From positions 1-56,439 of the forward strand of contig ONQD01000015.1 in NCBI GenBank assembly GCA_900319865.1: a stretch of 56,439 nucleotides of DNA, given 5' to 3'. Below the pieces are notes generated by a model. That model had not been told where the DNA came from and did not search any database. It saw nothing but the letters and a program-made list of their open reading frames with translations. Shown here one piece after another: positions 6,835-16,220 of this stretch. A program made the translations under genes and the position numbers. Each line of letters starts with the position of its first letter. Positions within the stretch are counted from its first letter, which is position 1. The stretch is from an uncultured Bacteroidales bacterium (GTDB taxonomy: Bacteria; Bacteroidota; Bacteroidia; Bacteroidales; P3).

Positions 6835-7398
6835 ATGAAGAAAGACATCATACTTTGTGGCGTAGGTGGCGATGGTATCGTCTCCGTAGCCAAAATCATC
6901 AGCGACGCAGCCCTCAACCTGGGCATGAATGTCAAGCAGAGCGAAATCCACGGTATGTCGCAGCGCGGCGGCTCGGTGTTCAGCCACCTCCGCATCAGCA
7001 GCGACCCCATCTTTGCCGATGTTATCCCCGAGGGCAAGGCCGATATTATCCTCAGCTCCGAGCCTATGGAGGCTCTGCGCTATCTGCCTTTCCTGGCTCC
7101 CGACGGTGTGGTTATCACCAACAGCGACCCCTTCATCAATATCAATAACTATCCCGACATTGAGAAGGTGAACGCTGAGCTGGCCAAGCTGAAGAAATGC
7201 GTCAGCTTCAACGCCAACGCTATTGCCAAGGAGCTGAACGCCCGCGGCAACATGGTGCTTCTGGGTGCCGCCGCTCCTTACCTTGAGATTGAGTTCGACG
7301 AACTGGAGAAAGCCATCAAGGCCATCTTCGGCCGCAAGGGCGACGCCGTAGTAGAGACCAACATCAAGGCTATCCGTGCCGGCCGCGACGCGAAGTAA
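6835..7398 (+). CDS. iorB: Indolepyruvate:ferredoxin oxidoreductase subunit beta
   Basis: 187 residues, the gamma-type pyruvate/ketoisovalerate oxidoreductase catalytic domain that partners IorA. It begins ILCGVGGDGIVSVAKII, a nucleotide-type glycine loop, followed by the family signature HGMSQRGGSVFSHLR near residue 45. Length is normal for the family. It is downstream of iorA on the same strand, with no promoter between them, and ends 22 nt before a strong bidirectional terminator. Together the pair make a complete two-subunit enzyme for aromatic amino-acid catabolism or for reductive synthesis from aryl acids. Confidence 0.94.
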   Translation: MKKDIILCGVGGDGIVSVAKIISDAALNLGMNVKQSEIHGMSQRGGSVFSHLRISSDPIFADVIPEGKADIILSSEPMEALRYLPFLAPDGVVITNSDPFININNYPDIEKVNAELAKLKKCVSFNANAIAKELNARGNMVLLGAAAPYLEIEFDELEKAIKAIFGRKGDAVVETNIKAIRAGRDAK

Positions 7399-7420
7399 GT
7401 TTTACAACACCAATATACAA

Positions 7421-7452
7421 AAAAGAGGATGCCTCGCAAGGCATCCTCTTTT
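7421..7452. terminator. Bidirectional terminator between iorB and the ATPase pseudogene
   Basis: AAAAGAGGATGCC and GGCATCCTCTTTT form a perfect 13-bp stem around a 6-nt loop, with A and T runs on either side, so it can serve both converging genes. Confidence 0.9.
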
Positions 7453-7455
7453 ATT

Positions 7456-8573
7456 TTAGAACAGCTTTCCGTCCCATAGTAGTCTCAAAAAATCGTAGAT
7501 ATATATCATTTCAATATTCCCAATCTTCCGATTTATTGGGTCGAGCGAGACTATTATTAGTCGGCAGTCGGGGTGTTCCTCCCCAAAAGCTTTCAACCCT
7601 TTCAGGTGCTTGGGCAGCACCTCCTCGGACGATTTTATCTCAATGGCAATCTTTGCATCGCCAATAACAGCGTCAACCTCTATTCCTGAATAGGTGCGCC
7701 AATACGAGAGTTCCTGCTCGTTGTGGGTGTACCCAATGTAGGCTTTCAGTTCTTGCATGACGAAATGCTCAAAGGCATGCCCATACTCAACCGTACCCCT
7801 TTGCAGGTCTTTTCGGTGCAGCAAATGGTTGGCAATGCCCACGTCAAAATAGTAGAATCGCGGGGCTTGGACCAGTCGGCGTTTCTTTTCGTGCCGATAG
7901 GCGGGTATAAAATACCCTATCAGGCTATCCTCCAGTATAGAGAAATACTCTTTCACTGTGGTTGCGCTAACCCCGCAGTCCGAAGCCACGTTGTTATAGT
8001 TGAGCATTTCGCCGTCAGAGAGGGCTGCGACTTCTATGAACCGTTGGAAGGTGCTCAGGTTACGTACTAGGGCCTCGGCCTTTATCTCTTCTTTCAGATA
8101 CACGTCCACGTATGCCGCCAGCCGAATGGACGGGTTGTCCGAAAGGTAATGAGTGGGCAGCATCCCGCCCCTCACAGCCCTGTCTATGTCGAAATCTGGT
8201 ATCTCGCAACTCACAAGAGGATAGAAGTAACAGGGATAGGCCCTGCCACCAAGGGTATTGTATGACTTGCGTTTCAGCTTTCGGGCACTGCTTCCGCACA
8301 GAATGAACTGGAATCCATATTCCGAAATCAGTCGGTGCACCTCATTGAGCAGTTCGGGCACCTCGGCAATCTCATCGATGATTACCAGCGGCTTTTCGGT
8401 ATTCCCTGCCAATTGGCTATAGAGCAAGCGCTTAAGTTGGTATCCAGCAAGTCGATATACATTGCCTCAGGGAATCGTGTTCTGAGGTATGTTGACTTTC
8501 CTGTCTGTCGTGCTCCAAACAAAAAAACACTGCAATTATCACCAAAATCTATGTCTAAGTACCTATTATACAT
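7456..8573 (-). pseudogene. AAA_14 / DUF4143 ATPase, frameshifted
   Basis: Two overlapping frames together give one protein of the solitary bacterial ATPase family with a C-terminal DUF4143. The 5' part (from ATG at 8573) has Walker A GARQTGKST and YIDLLDTN; it shifts out of frame near 8420-8450. The remainder, in the next frame, has Walker B LVIIDEIAEVP, then LCGSSARKL, a winged-helix-like middle and the DUF4143 part with GIEVDAVIG and IAIEIKSS, which looks like a PD-(D/E)xK motif. The join LLDTN/LKRLLYSQ is shorter than usual in the family, so a small deletion not divisible by three is likely. A sequencing error is possible. It has an inverted repeat upstream (8609-8654). Confidence 0.85.
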
Positions 8574-8881
8574 TATATGCTGATATTTAATTTAATAACG
8601 TTTTTTGTACTTTGGATTTTTATTGAAAATCCAAAGTGTTGGTTTGGATTTTCTGCAAAAATCACAAGTTTAAAACGACGTATTTGTATTTTTATTGTGC
8701 TAAAAGCACAATTATAATCATATCAGCCGTTACCCTGTCTTCGCACCGCTGGAAGAAAAAAGCTACTTTGAGACAATGCCATATCTCAGACACACTTGAA
8801 TGGTGCAACGGCACAATCGACATTGTTCCCGAGTATATCTTCAAAAATGGAAATTTTTTCTGTTGAATGACAAAATACACG
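8574..8881. other. AT-rich intergenic stretch between divergent genes
   Basis: About 310 bp between the divergent ATPase pseudogene and the gene at 8941. The part near 8600 holds the inverted repeat described separately. Short frames at 8636-8866 in both directions lack a plausible start context and similarity; no gene is called. No tRNA or ncRNA seen. Confidence 0.6.
8609..8654. repeat. Inverted plus direct repeat upstream of the DUF4143 ATPase
   Basis: ACTTTGGATTTT (8609-8620) and AAAATCCAAAGT (8626-8637) are perfect reverse complements around 5 nt; a third copy of the core, TTTGGATTTT, follows at 8643-8652. The block begins 36 bp upstream of the ATPase start at 8573. It looks like an operator made of repeated half-sites, comparable in position to the 37766-37812 block before the other ATPase. 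Confidence 0.75.
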
Positions 8882-8889
8882 TATATTTG
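8882..8889 (+). promoter_or_regulatory. -7 box (TATATTTG) for the gene at 8941
   Basis: TAnnTTTG match 51 nt upstream of the ATG. Confidence 0.65.
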
Positions 8890-8940
8890 CATACGGTCAG
8901 CTATTCAATTGTTTTATTATTAATTTAATACTCAGACGTT

Positions 8941-9771
8941 ATGAAAAAAGTGTTAACATTCATTGGCAGAGTTCTACTGGTTATTCTCGTATTGGCTCTG
9001 CTCGGTTTAGGGGCATTAAAAATGTTAAAAGACAAAGCCGAGTCTTCCAAGACACCCGAAAACCCCGACGCATGGGTGGATTTGGGTCTGCCCAGCGGCC
9101 TGCTGTGGGCCAAAAACAATATGGGCGGCACCTCTGCCGGAGAGGCCAACTATCTGTATGCCTGGGGTGATACAGCATATAGGGGAGGTAGATTCACCTG
9201 GATGACCTATGGTTTCACCGAAGGCGACCGCAAACCCGAAGTGCCTTCTGTGTATGCCTGTGGACCCACCGATTTTGGCAAGCTGCTAAAATACTGTACC
9301 AATTCAGAATATGGCAAAGACGGCTTGGCCGACAATCTCACAACCCTTCAGCCCGAAGACGATGCGGCCACTGTTGGCTTGGATAAAGGTGCACGCATCC
9401 CTACACCCGAGGAGTGGAAAGAATTGTTCAGCAACACCACCAAACAGTGGGTTGTCCAAGACGGCGAAGGATTTGTTGGTGTGAAAGGTTTGCTTCTCAC
9501 CGGCCCGAATGGCAACAGCCTATTCCTGCCCGCAGCGGGTTATTGTCGTGACGGCTGGTTGGAGTCTTTTGAGGAGCTGGGTTGCTACTGGACCAATGCT
9601 CTAGGAAAAATCGACATGAGTTTATCCAATTCGAGCGATGAAGTCTATGCAGTCATTAATTCTACGTACAGTGCCCAGTGCTTCGAATTCGACTCGGCTG
9701 ATTATTCAAGCGTAAGAACCGTGCTACGTTACGAAGGACTGTCAATCCGGGCAGTTTTCCCCACACGGTAG
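8941..9771 (+). CDS. Membrane-anchored protein with WVDLGLPSGLLWA-type domain
   Basis: 276 residues. A single hydrophobic segment at about residues 9-29 (LLVILVLALLGLGALKM) suggests an N-terminal membrane anchor or uncleaved signal. The rest starts with WVDLGLPSGLLWAKNN, the hallmark of a large Bacteroidales family of exported proteins, followed by YLYAWGD, IPTPEEWKEL, FLPAAGY and a C-terminal LSIRAVFPTR. The order and end motif match the second half of the lipoprotein at 3332-4939, so both seem to contain the same fold, here without the fimbrillin part. No catalytic site is recognised. It is transcribed alone, from its own promoter to the terminator at 9797. Confidence 0.75.
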   Translation: MKKVLTFIGRVLLVILVLALLGLGALKMLKDKAESSKTPENPDAWVDLGLPSGLLWAKNNMGGTSAGEANYLYAWGDTAYRGGRFTWMTYGFTEGDRKPEVPSVYACGPTDFGKLLKYCTNSEYGKDGLADNLTTLQPEDDAATVGLDKGARIPTPEEWKELFSNTTKQWVVQDGEGFVGVKGLLLTGPNGNSLFLPAAGYCRDGWLESFEELGCYWTNALGKIDMSLSNSSDEVYAVINSTYSAQCFEFDSADYSSVRTVLRYEGLSIRAVFPTR

Positions 9772-9796
9772 TAATCCATTGTCAATCGCGAGAAAA

Positions 9797-9842
9797 AAGG
9801 CTTCCGGGGCACGCTGCATTGCGGCAAGCCCCGGAAGCCTTT
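9797..9842. terminator. Bidirectional terminator between converging genes
   Basis: AAGGCTTCCGGGGC (9797-9810) pairs with GCCCCGGAAGCCTT (9828-9841), preceded by A6 and followed by TTCTT, between the stop at 9771 and the converging gene ending at 9914. Confidence 0.88.
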
Positions 9843-9913
9843 CTTGTTCAATGCCCGTCTTCTGCAGGCAAAAGAAGCAAACTAATGTGCATCACTGCAT
9901 CGGGGCAGACCTG

Positions 9914-12900
9914 TTACCGTAACAGCGTCACAGTGCCACACAGCGTGAGGTGTTCGCCGTCCAGGGTGGTATAGTTGCAGATATATGTGTATGCCGAGAC
10001 GGGGCTTTCGATTCCGTGATAGGTGCCGTTCCATCCCTCGTTGATGTCGGTGGTGTAGAAGATACGTTGTCCCCATCGGGTATAGATGGCTAATTCATAA
10101 TCCTTCACCTTGATTCCATAGCCTTTGAAGATGTTGTTTGTGGGCTGGTCGGGAGTGAATACGTTGGGGAACCAGATGGTCTGAACCTTAATCGCTACCG
10201 AGGCTGTGGCACTGTCGGCGCAGTCGTCGGTGTTCACCATCAGCATCACCCGCACGCTGTCGTCGGTTGTGGTGGCATAGTAATGGACAATACTATCCGT
10301 TTCGGTGGATAATGCAGAATTGAAATACCACTGCCTTTGGTGCGGTTGGGGTGTGAGGTCGATGGCGGTAAGGGTCATGTTTTCCGCGTTCAACAATTGG
10401 GGTGTGACCTCCAGACGGGCATCAACAATTGCCACGGGTGTCAGCATGAGGGTGTCGTATCGAGGGCAGGGAATGGAGTTGCAGATGTTGGTGGTGAGGT
10501 AGTAGGTTGTAGTGTCGCCAGGCGACAACAACAGTGGGTCCGCAAGCTGGTTGCCTGTCACCCATCCGGTTGGCAGACTGCTGTCGGCAGGGGTGGCTGT
10601 CCAGCGGTAGCACAGAGTGTCCGGCAAATGCATCAAGTATCCGCCTGGTTCGCTGCAAATCATTATTGGCTGTAGGCTTAGCTCCGGTGGTTGCAGCACC
10701 CGGACACGCAGCACCACCATGCTGTCCAAAGAATAACTTATCCCGTTGTTCACTGAGGTGCTGAAGAGATGCAAGGTATCGGCTGAAGAAGTGGTGAAGA
10801 TATGGCGATGCCAGACCAAAGGCAGGTCGGAGGAGCAAATGGTTGTGTCCAAAATGTTGATGCAGTTGAGGTGGAGTGTAACGGTGCTGTCGCAGCCGTT
10901 AAGGGCGGTGAGGTGGGATGTGTATACTCCTGGTTGGCGCAGGATGGTGCCGTTGAACAAATAATGTTCGCCCAGCAGCAGAGTGTCTTGGATTGAGATG
11001 TTGTATACGGGTTTGGTTTGCAGGTATAGCACGGTTTGAAGACAATTGGCTATATGGTGGTATTCGCCTGAGTCGGTCAGTTCGCGTCCAAAAAAGTTGT
11101 AGCTGCTGCCTTGGCAGATGGAGGCATGCACGGTGTCGTGTTGCATCGACACGGTGAAAGTTTCGCTTACAGAGTCGGTGCAGGCGCCTCCGGCCAGGAT
11201 GGCATAGAGGGTTACGGTGTGGGTGCCCTCTTCGAATTGGTGGGTGATGTCGGTCGAGGTGTAGGTGATGCTGTCGTCCACCACCCAGAAGTATTCGTCA
11301 CAGGGGAAAGAGGTGAGCTGGGTGCGGGCCTCGTCGCGAGCGATGCAGCTTTGGTTGACAAAGCGGGTGGTATAGCCACAGGAGTCCAATGGCTGCATGG
11401 AGAATGCCGCCAAGGGGTAGCGTCCGCCGGCATAGGTGGAGAGGTTGAAACTGCACACTTGGTCGGAGAGTTGGTATGAGACTTGGCAGCCGTACAGGCC
11501 TTCCTGGGTGACATGGAGCGAGCGGGAGGTGGAGAGGGTGGTGGCGGTGTCTTCCATGTTGTACCAACGGTAGGAGAAGCCTTCGGGGGCGCTGAAGGTG
11601 TTTTCTGTTCTGTTGCCGCAACTTTGGGCAAGGATGCGCTTGGTGCCGGTTTGCAGGGTGAAATAGCCATAGCCGAAGTGGCCGCCGAGTGAGCAGTCGT
11701 AGTTTGAAAGGGATACGAGGATGGTGCGGCCGTGCAGCGGTGCGAGGTCCACTCCCACCACATCCCAGTCGTGCCATAGTATCATCGAAGAGGTGGGTAA
11801 AGTGTTCCAACCTGATAAATCGCCCGAAACGAAGTTGCCAAAATAGCAGTTGCTGATGAATTCGCCGGAGGTGTCGGTGATGTTGAATATGAAACGGGGT
11901 TGGTCACGTTCTAAGTGGTTGGGGTTTTGCTCCACTATGGCGTAACGCAGTATGAGCAGGTCGTATTCGTTGGTGTCGATGTCGAGGGTGTAGAATATGG
12001 CTTCCTGCTCGGCTCCACCTAACCAGTTGCCCAATCGAACCGACGAGCAGAAGCCTTCGGGCACGGTGCGCAGTTGTCCGTCGGTGCGGGGGTCGCGCTC
12101 GGAGGTGTCGTAATGTATGGTGTGTCGGGATAAGGACGAACTGCTGCCGGAGTCGACGAGGTGTTGCGGGGAATGGCTGTTGGCGGGTGAATAGAAGGTG
12201 CCGGTGCAGCATTTTACAGACTGGATGCAGGAGAGGTAGTCGTAGTGTAGCATGCGGTATCCGGGAGGGTTGCATGAGGGGTGGAACGGGATGCTTGCAT
12301 AGTCGCTTTCGCCGTAGGTGCAGAGGGCATATACCCGTGCTTCGAAATCTTCGTTTCCGGTCACATCCTGGAGTTCGACGGGAGGGGCATTCACTGTGAG
12401 CGAGGTGCCGGTGCCTTCGGCGAAGCCTGCTGGCCCGTATTCTACTCTATAGCCATGATGGCGGGGCATGTGGTCCCAAGTCAATAACATGTTGTTGTTG
12501 GATATGCTAGAGTATCCGATTGAGAGGTTGAAAGGGACGGGACAGGTGGTGAAGGTGGTGTTGGCGTATTCGCTTTCGCCGTGAGTGCATTGGGTGTAAA
12601 CGCGTGCTTCGGTTTCGGCGGTGGTGTGTATATCGTGTATCACAGCCGAGTTGCCGTTCACCAGGAGGCTGGTGCCGGTGCCTTCGGCAAAGCCGGTGGG
12701 GCCATACTCTACGCGGAAGGTGTTGTAGAACGGGCTTCCGCCCCAGAGCACACGGATGTCGTTATCGTTGTTCCACACTAGTTCGGAGGTTACGTCGTAG
12801 GGGATAGGGCAGAAGTGTTCGGTGGGGGTGAAACGATAGTAGCGGTACTGTCCGGGCCAGGAGCCAGACACAACTGCGGGAGGGAGGAAGGAAACAGTGT

Positions 12901-13555
12901 GGCTGTCGGGATTGATGATGGCCAGGTGGGCGGTGTCGAACATCAGGCCTATGCTGGTGGGTGGGTTGCCTGGGTGAGTGTCCTCGCCATAAATCAGAGT
13001 GATGGAGTTGTCCGCCTCGCGCAGTTGCACCTGACACAAGTTTGCTGCCGTCAGGTTATTGTTGTATCCGGTAGTCTGTACCACAAATACCCGATGGCCT
13101 GAAGGCTCGGTGTAATCGGCGGTTCTAAAGTGTATAACGGGAGGGATAGGTTGATAGGGTCGGCGGGTGTAATGACACTTGTTGCCGAATATACCGTTGA
13201 TATTTTGCCCTAACAAGTCGACTACATCGGGGAAATAGCTGTATGGTCTTGGATTCCCGGAGGAAAGAAATAAAGGAGGAAATGACACGGTACCGTCCAT
13301 ATAGATGGAAAGATTCGTGTGGTTACGGTCCCACATGAAGAAAGGAAATGGGATAGAGATGTCGGTTCTGGAAGCTAATATCCAAGGAGTGTTGGCGTGG
13401 GTGTTCATATCATACCATAGTGAGGAGTCCACTCCGGTGGTGAACTCATAACCGTGTATTATGGTAGACTGGGCGTGGACCCGCACGCAGCAGGAAGCCA
13501 CAACCATTGTTGCTACTAACATAAAGTGGCGCAATATGTGCTTCTTGTTGTCCAT
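9914..13555 (-). CDS. Large secreted protein with T9SS type B (CHU_C) sorting domain
   Basis: 1213 residues. Signal peptide over about residues 1-29 (LVATMVVASCCVRVHAQ). Two clear fibronectin III-like repeats near residues 275-430 each contain VEYGPxGFAEGTGTSL and a following RVYxxCTxGES. A PKD-like or Ig-like middle follows (FPCDEYFWVVDDS). The C-terminus has the gliding-motility-associated module: IWFPNVFTPDQPTNNIF, LAIYTRWGQRIF and GWNGTYHG, ending in TVTLLR. This domain directs type IX secretion and surface attachment. The start at 13555 is chosen because an upstream extension has no signal peptide and overlaps the promoter. Cys-rich content suggests an extracellular adhesin or structural protein; no enzyme domain seen. 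Confidence 0.88.
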   Translation of the reverse strand: MDNKKHILRHFMLVATMVVASCCVRVHAQSTIIHGYEFTTGVDSSLWYDMNTHANTPWILASRTDISIPFPFFMWDRNHTNLSIYMDGTVSFPPLFLSSGNPRPYSYFPDVVDLLGQNINGIFGNKCHYTRRPYQPIPPVIHFRTADYTEPSGHRVFVVQTTGYNNNLTAANLCQVQLREADNSITLIYGEDTHPGNPPTSIGLMFDTAHLAIINPDSHTVSFLPPAVVSGSWPGQYRYYRFTPTEHFCPIPYDVTSELVWNNDNDIRVLWGGSPFYNTFRVEYGPTGFAEGTGTSLLVNGNSAVIHDIHTTAETEARVYTQCTHGESEYANTTFTTCPVPFNLSIGYSSISNNNMLLTWDHMPRHHGYRVEYGPAGFAEGTGTSLTVNAPPVELQDVTGNEDFEARVYALCTYGESDYASIPFHPSCNPPGYRMLHYDYLSCIQSVKCCTGTFYSPANSHSPQHLVDSGSSSSLSRHTIHYDTSERDPRTDGQLRTVPEGFCSSVRLGNWLGGAEQEAIFYTLDIDTNEYDLLILRYAIVEQNPNHLERDQPRFIFNITDTSGEFISNCYFGNFVSGDLSGWNTLPTSSMILWHDWDVVGVDLAPLHGRTILVSLSNYDCSLGGHFGYGYFTLQTGTKRILAQSCGNRTENTFSAPEGFSYRWYNMEDTATTLSTSRSLHVTQEGLYGCQVSYQLSDQVCSFNLSTYAGGRYPLAAFSMQPLDSCGYTTRFVNQSCIARDEARTQLTSFPCDEYFWVVDDSITYTSTDITHQFEEGTHTVTLYAILAGGACTDSVSETFTVSMQHDTVHASICQGSSYNFFGRELTDSGEYHHIANCLQTVLYLQTKPVYNISIQDTLLLGEHYLFNGTILRQPGVYTSHLTALNGCDSTVTLHLNCINILDTTICSSDLPLVWHRHIFTTSSADTLHLFSTSVNNGISYSLDSMVVLRVRVLQPPELSLQPIMICSEPGGYLMHLPDTLCYRWTATPADSSLPTGWVTGNQLADPLLLSPGDTTTYYLTTNICNSIPCPRYDTLMLTPVAIVDARLEVTPQLLNAENMTLTAIDLTPQPHQRQWYFNSALSTETDSIVHYYATTTDDSVRVMLMVNTDDCADSATASVAIKVQTIWFPNVFTPDQPTNNIFKGYGIKVKDYELAIYTRWGQRIFYTTDINEGWNGTYHGIESPVSAYTYICNYTTLDGEHLTLCGTVTLLR

Positions 13556-13583
13556 TTCATAAATATAGAAGAGAAATACTTTG

Positions 13584-13591
13584 CAAAAATA
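13584..13591 (-). promoter_or_regulatory. -7 box (TATTTTTG) for the T9SS cargo gene
   Basis: Minus-strand TAnnTTTG 29 nt upstream of the ATG at 13555. Confidence 0.65.
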
Positions 13592-13733
13592 CGTTTTTTT
13601 TCTTGAATAGTATATTTTTCTTTGTGGATGTTGGAGATATGTGTATCGTTGCAACCGTATGTATTACGTTTCTATGCAGGATGATAGAAGAATTTTGGTG
13701 TGGTAGTTTTTTTGTCAACTGCTAAAAAATGCG

Positions 13734-13741
13734 TAACTTTG
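13734..13741 (+). promoter_or_regulatory. -7 box (TAACTTTG) for the DUF4838 gene
   Basis: TAnnTTTG match 32 nt before the ATG at 13773. Confidence 0.65.
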
Positions 13742-13772
13742 CAATTGCATTATCTAACGAAATAACACAATA

Positions 13773-16163
13773 ATGGGAACCACTTTACGCAGTATTATTG
13801 TCTGCTTGATGCTTTTGGCGGCCAGTCCGTTGTTGGCACAAAGCTGGCCGGAGAATCACGGATTTGTCCAATACACTGATGACCCTGAACGCATCGACAT
13901 ACAGGGGCAGATTGTTGTTCCGCACAATGCCGACTCCGTCGAGCTCCTAACAGCACGTCTGCTGCACCGATACTTTAGGGACTATGTCATCATCCCTGAG
14001 CCTGCCCGTTCCGACTCGCTCTATTCTTTATTCAATCCCGGTTATGGCAATCTGTGGCCCACTATCTTTGTAGGCAAGACCCGACTGGTCGACAAGTGCC
14101 TTACCCGCAAGGACGAAATACGCGATGACGGTTTCATATTAAAGAGTGACGGAAGGGTGGCGGTTATTTATGGTTTGCGGGGCAAGGCAGTCTATTATGG
14201 GGCGGCACGCCTGCTGGAGTTGAAGGGCTACCGCATGACACACCAGCAGATTGCCGATGTGGCACCAGATATCAAGCCCGGACTCCCCATTGTCGATGAG
14301 GTGAACAACCCCTCATACGCCTATCGCGAGATATGGTACTACACCCCCCACCACAGCCAGGACTATGCCGACTGGCACGCCCTGCACCACCGCATCCGTG
14401 TCGGCGATTCGGGACAATACATTTGGGACAGCCGTTTTTCCGGTCCTCTCCGCTGGGCCGACGGCATGTATGTCCATACATTCCAAAAGCTCATTTCTCC
14501 AGCCCAATACTTTGAACGCCACCCCGAGTGGTTTTCAGAGATAGGAGGCCGACGGGTGCGCGACGGGCAGTTGTGTCTCTCCAATCCCGAAGTGCTCGAC
14601 ACCCTTTGCGCCAACCTTGCCAAGATGATGGAACAACAACCCGACGCACAGATATGGTCTGTCTCGAACAACGACAACTACAACGTATGCCAGTGCCGAC
14701 ACTGCCGCCACATGGACTCGCTCTATGGAGGTCCATCCGGGACACTCATCCATTTCATCAATCAGGTGGCGCGTCGTTTTCCGGACAAGACCATCTCCAC
14801 CCTTGGCTATCAGTTCACCCGCCGTGCTCCGCAGCCGGTGGATGGCCATGTGGAAAAGCCCGACAGCAATGTGAACATTATGTTCTGCTCGATAGAGTGC
14901 GGCCGTCAGGAGCCTATAGCCACAGCCCGTGCGGAGGCCTCGTTCCGCAAAGACATGGAGGAGTGGGCCGCTTTGACCGACAATATCTATATGTGGGATT
15001 ATGTGGTACAGTTCCGCAACATGTGGAATCCCTTCCCGAATTTACACGTCCTGCAGCCCAATCTTAAGTATTTCCACGACCACGGTGTGCGCCTTATGTT
15101 TGAACAGGGTACGGGTGCCAACAACGTGACCTCGTGGATGGAGCTGCGCGAGTATATGTTGGCGAAGCTGTTGTGGGATGTCAACGCCGACCCCGACTCG
15201 CTGCTGCACGACTTCTGCCTGCATTATTATGGTATGGCGGCACAGCCGATGGAGGAACTTTATCACGAAATGCACCGCTCGCTCATCGCCTCAGGGCAAT
15301 GGCTGGATATTTATGGATATCCTGTAGATGCCGCGCAGGGCTATCTTGCCCCGTCCCAAATAGAAAAATATCAGTCGCTCATAGCAGCCGCATACGACAG
15401 CCTGAGCCACTACACCTATTCCAACAACATTTACCACTACACCTGCGGACTCTTCAACGACCAGGTAGTGCGCGACCGCATCCGTTTCCTTGAACTCTCC
15501 ATCGACTATGCTGTGCTCGAACTCACTATGTCGGGCATTCTGCCCATGGACAGCACATTCATGTCAAGGGCCGACCGTTTTGTGACCGATGGCAAACGCT
15601 TGGGCCTCAATATCCTTCACGAAATGGGCTATACCCTCCAAGAGTACCGCGCCGACATTGATAACTATTTGTCAAAAATCACCCAGCCCAACTTGGCGCG
15701 ACACTGTCCTGTGGTGCTTCGAACTCAGCCCGATGGTCAGTACTCCGCTTCAGGGCCTCAGAGTCTCACCGATGGCTGTGCGGGAATACTCAACTACAAA
15801 CACTCCTGGTTGGGATTCCAGGGCGACACCATTGACGCTGTTATCGACCTGGGCCGTCGCCAGCGGCTCCATGAAATCAAGTTGGATTTCTTCTACTACC
15901 CTCTTTCGTGGATTTTCTTTCCGCGCACCATCAACTATTATATCTCTAACGACGCAAAACACTGGCAGCTGATAGACTCACTCCAGCCCGATGACCCGCA
16001 GCGACTGGCGGTGCCCGAAATACGCACCTTTGCCACCCGTCGTTTCAGCCGCCGCGCCCGATACGTGAGGGTGCAGGCCATCCCGCTGCCCACCATCCCT
16101 GCATGGCATCGCGCCACAGGCAATGCCCCGTGGCTGTTCACCGACGAGATTATTGTGCGGTAG
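13773..16163 (+). CDS. DUF4838 domain protein with C-terminal discoidin-like domain (putative glycoside hydrolase)
   Basis: 796 residues with signal peptide (cleavage after SPLLAQ, about residue 23). Residues about 45-170 resemble the GH20/alpha-glucuronidase N-terminal domain (AARLLELKGYR). The central DUF4838 part has LCLSNPEVLD, WSVSNNDNYNVCQCRHC (a CxC..C cluster), NIMFCSIECGR and YMWDYVVQF. The last ~150 residues are F5/8 type C-like (LTDG, WLGFQGD, DAVIDLG, YVRVQAIPLP, FTDEIIVR). DUF4838 proteins are found in glycan-use loci and are presumed glycosidases; substrate unknown. A symporter gene follows. The C-terminal domain resembles that of the GH2 enzyme at 26227-30141. Confidence 0.85.
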   Translation: MGTTLRSIIVCLMLLAASPLLAQSWPENHGFVQYTDDPERIDIQGQIVVPHNADSVELLTARLLHRYFRDYVIIPEPARSDSLYSLFNPGYGNLWPTIFVGKTRLVDKCLTRKDEIRDDGFILKSDGRVAVIYGLRGKAVYYGAARLLELKGYRMTHQQIADVAPDIKPGLPIVDEVNNPSYAYREIWYYTPHHSQDYADWHALHHRIRVGDSGQYIWDSRFSGPLRWADGMYVHTFQKLISPAQYFERHPEWFSEIGGRRVRDGQLCLSNPEVLDTLCANLAKMMEQQPDAQIWSVSNNDNYNVCQCRHCRHMDSLYGGPSGTLIHFINQVARRFPDKTISTLGYQFTRRAPQPVDGHVEKPDSNVNIMFCSIECGRQEPIATARAEASFRKDMEEWAALTDNIYMWDYVVQFRNMWNPFPNLHVLQPNLKYFHDHGVRLMFEQGTGANNVTSWMELREYMLAKLLWDVNADPDSLLHDFCLHYYGMAAQPMEELYHEMHRSLIASGQWLDIYGYPVDAAQGYLAPSQIEKYQSLIAAAYDSLSHYTYSNNIYHYTCGLFNDQVVRDRIRFLELSIDYAVLELTMSGILPMDSTFMSRADRFVTDGKRLGLNILHEMGYTLQEYRADIDNYLSKITQPNLARHCPVVLRTQPDGQYSASGPQSLTDGCAGILNYKHSWLGFQGDTIDAVIDLGRRQRLHEIKLDFFYYPLSWIFFPRTINYYISNDAKHWQLIDSLQPDDPQRLAVPEIRTFATRRFSRRARYVRVQAIPLPTIPAWHRATGNAPWLFTDEIIVR

Positions 16164-16189
16164 TTTTCTTGTATGTCATAAAAAATACG

Positions 16190-16197
16190 TACCTTTG
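16190..16197 (+). promoter_or_regulatory. -7 box (TACCTTTG) for the symporter gene
   Basis: TAnnTTTG match 24 nt before the ATG at 16221. Confidence 0.6.
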
Positions 16198-16220
16198 CAG
16201 CCGCTTTTTCTGTAAGAAGT

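Noticed and set aside
5355-7037. 560-codon open frame antisense to iorA
   Set aside because: It is the mirror frame of a GC-biased gene with clear motifs; the translation is Val/His/Gly-rich with no domain, signal or start context.
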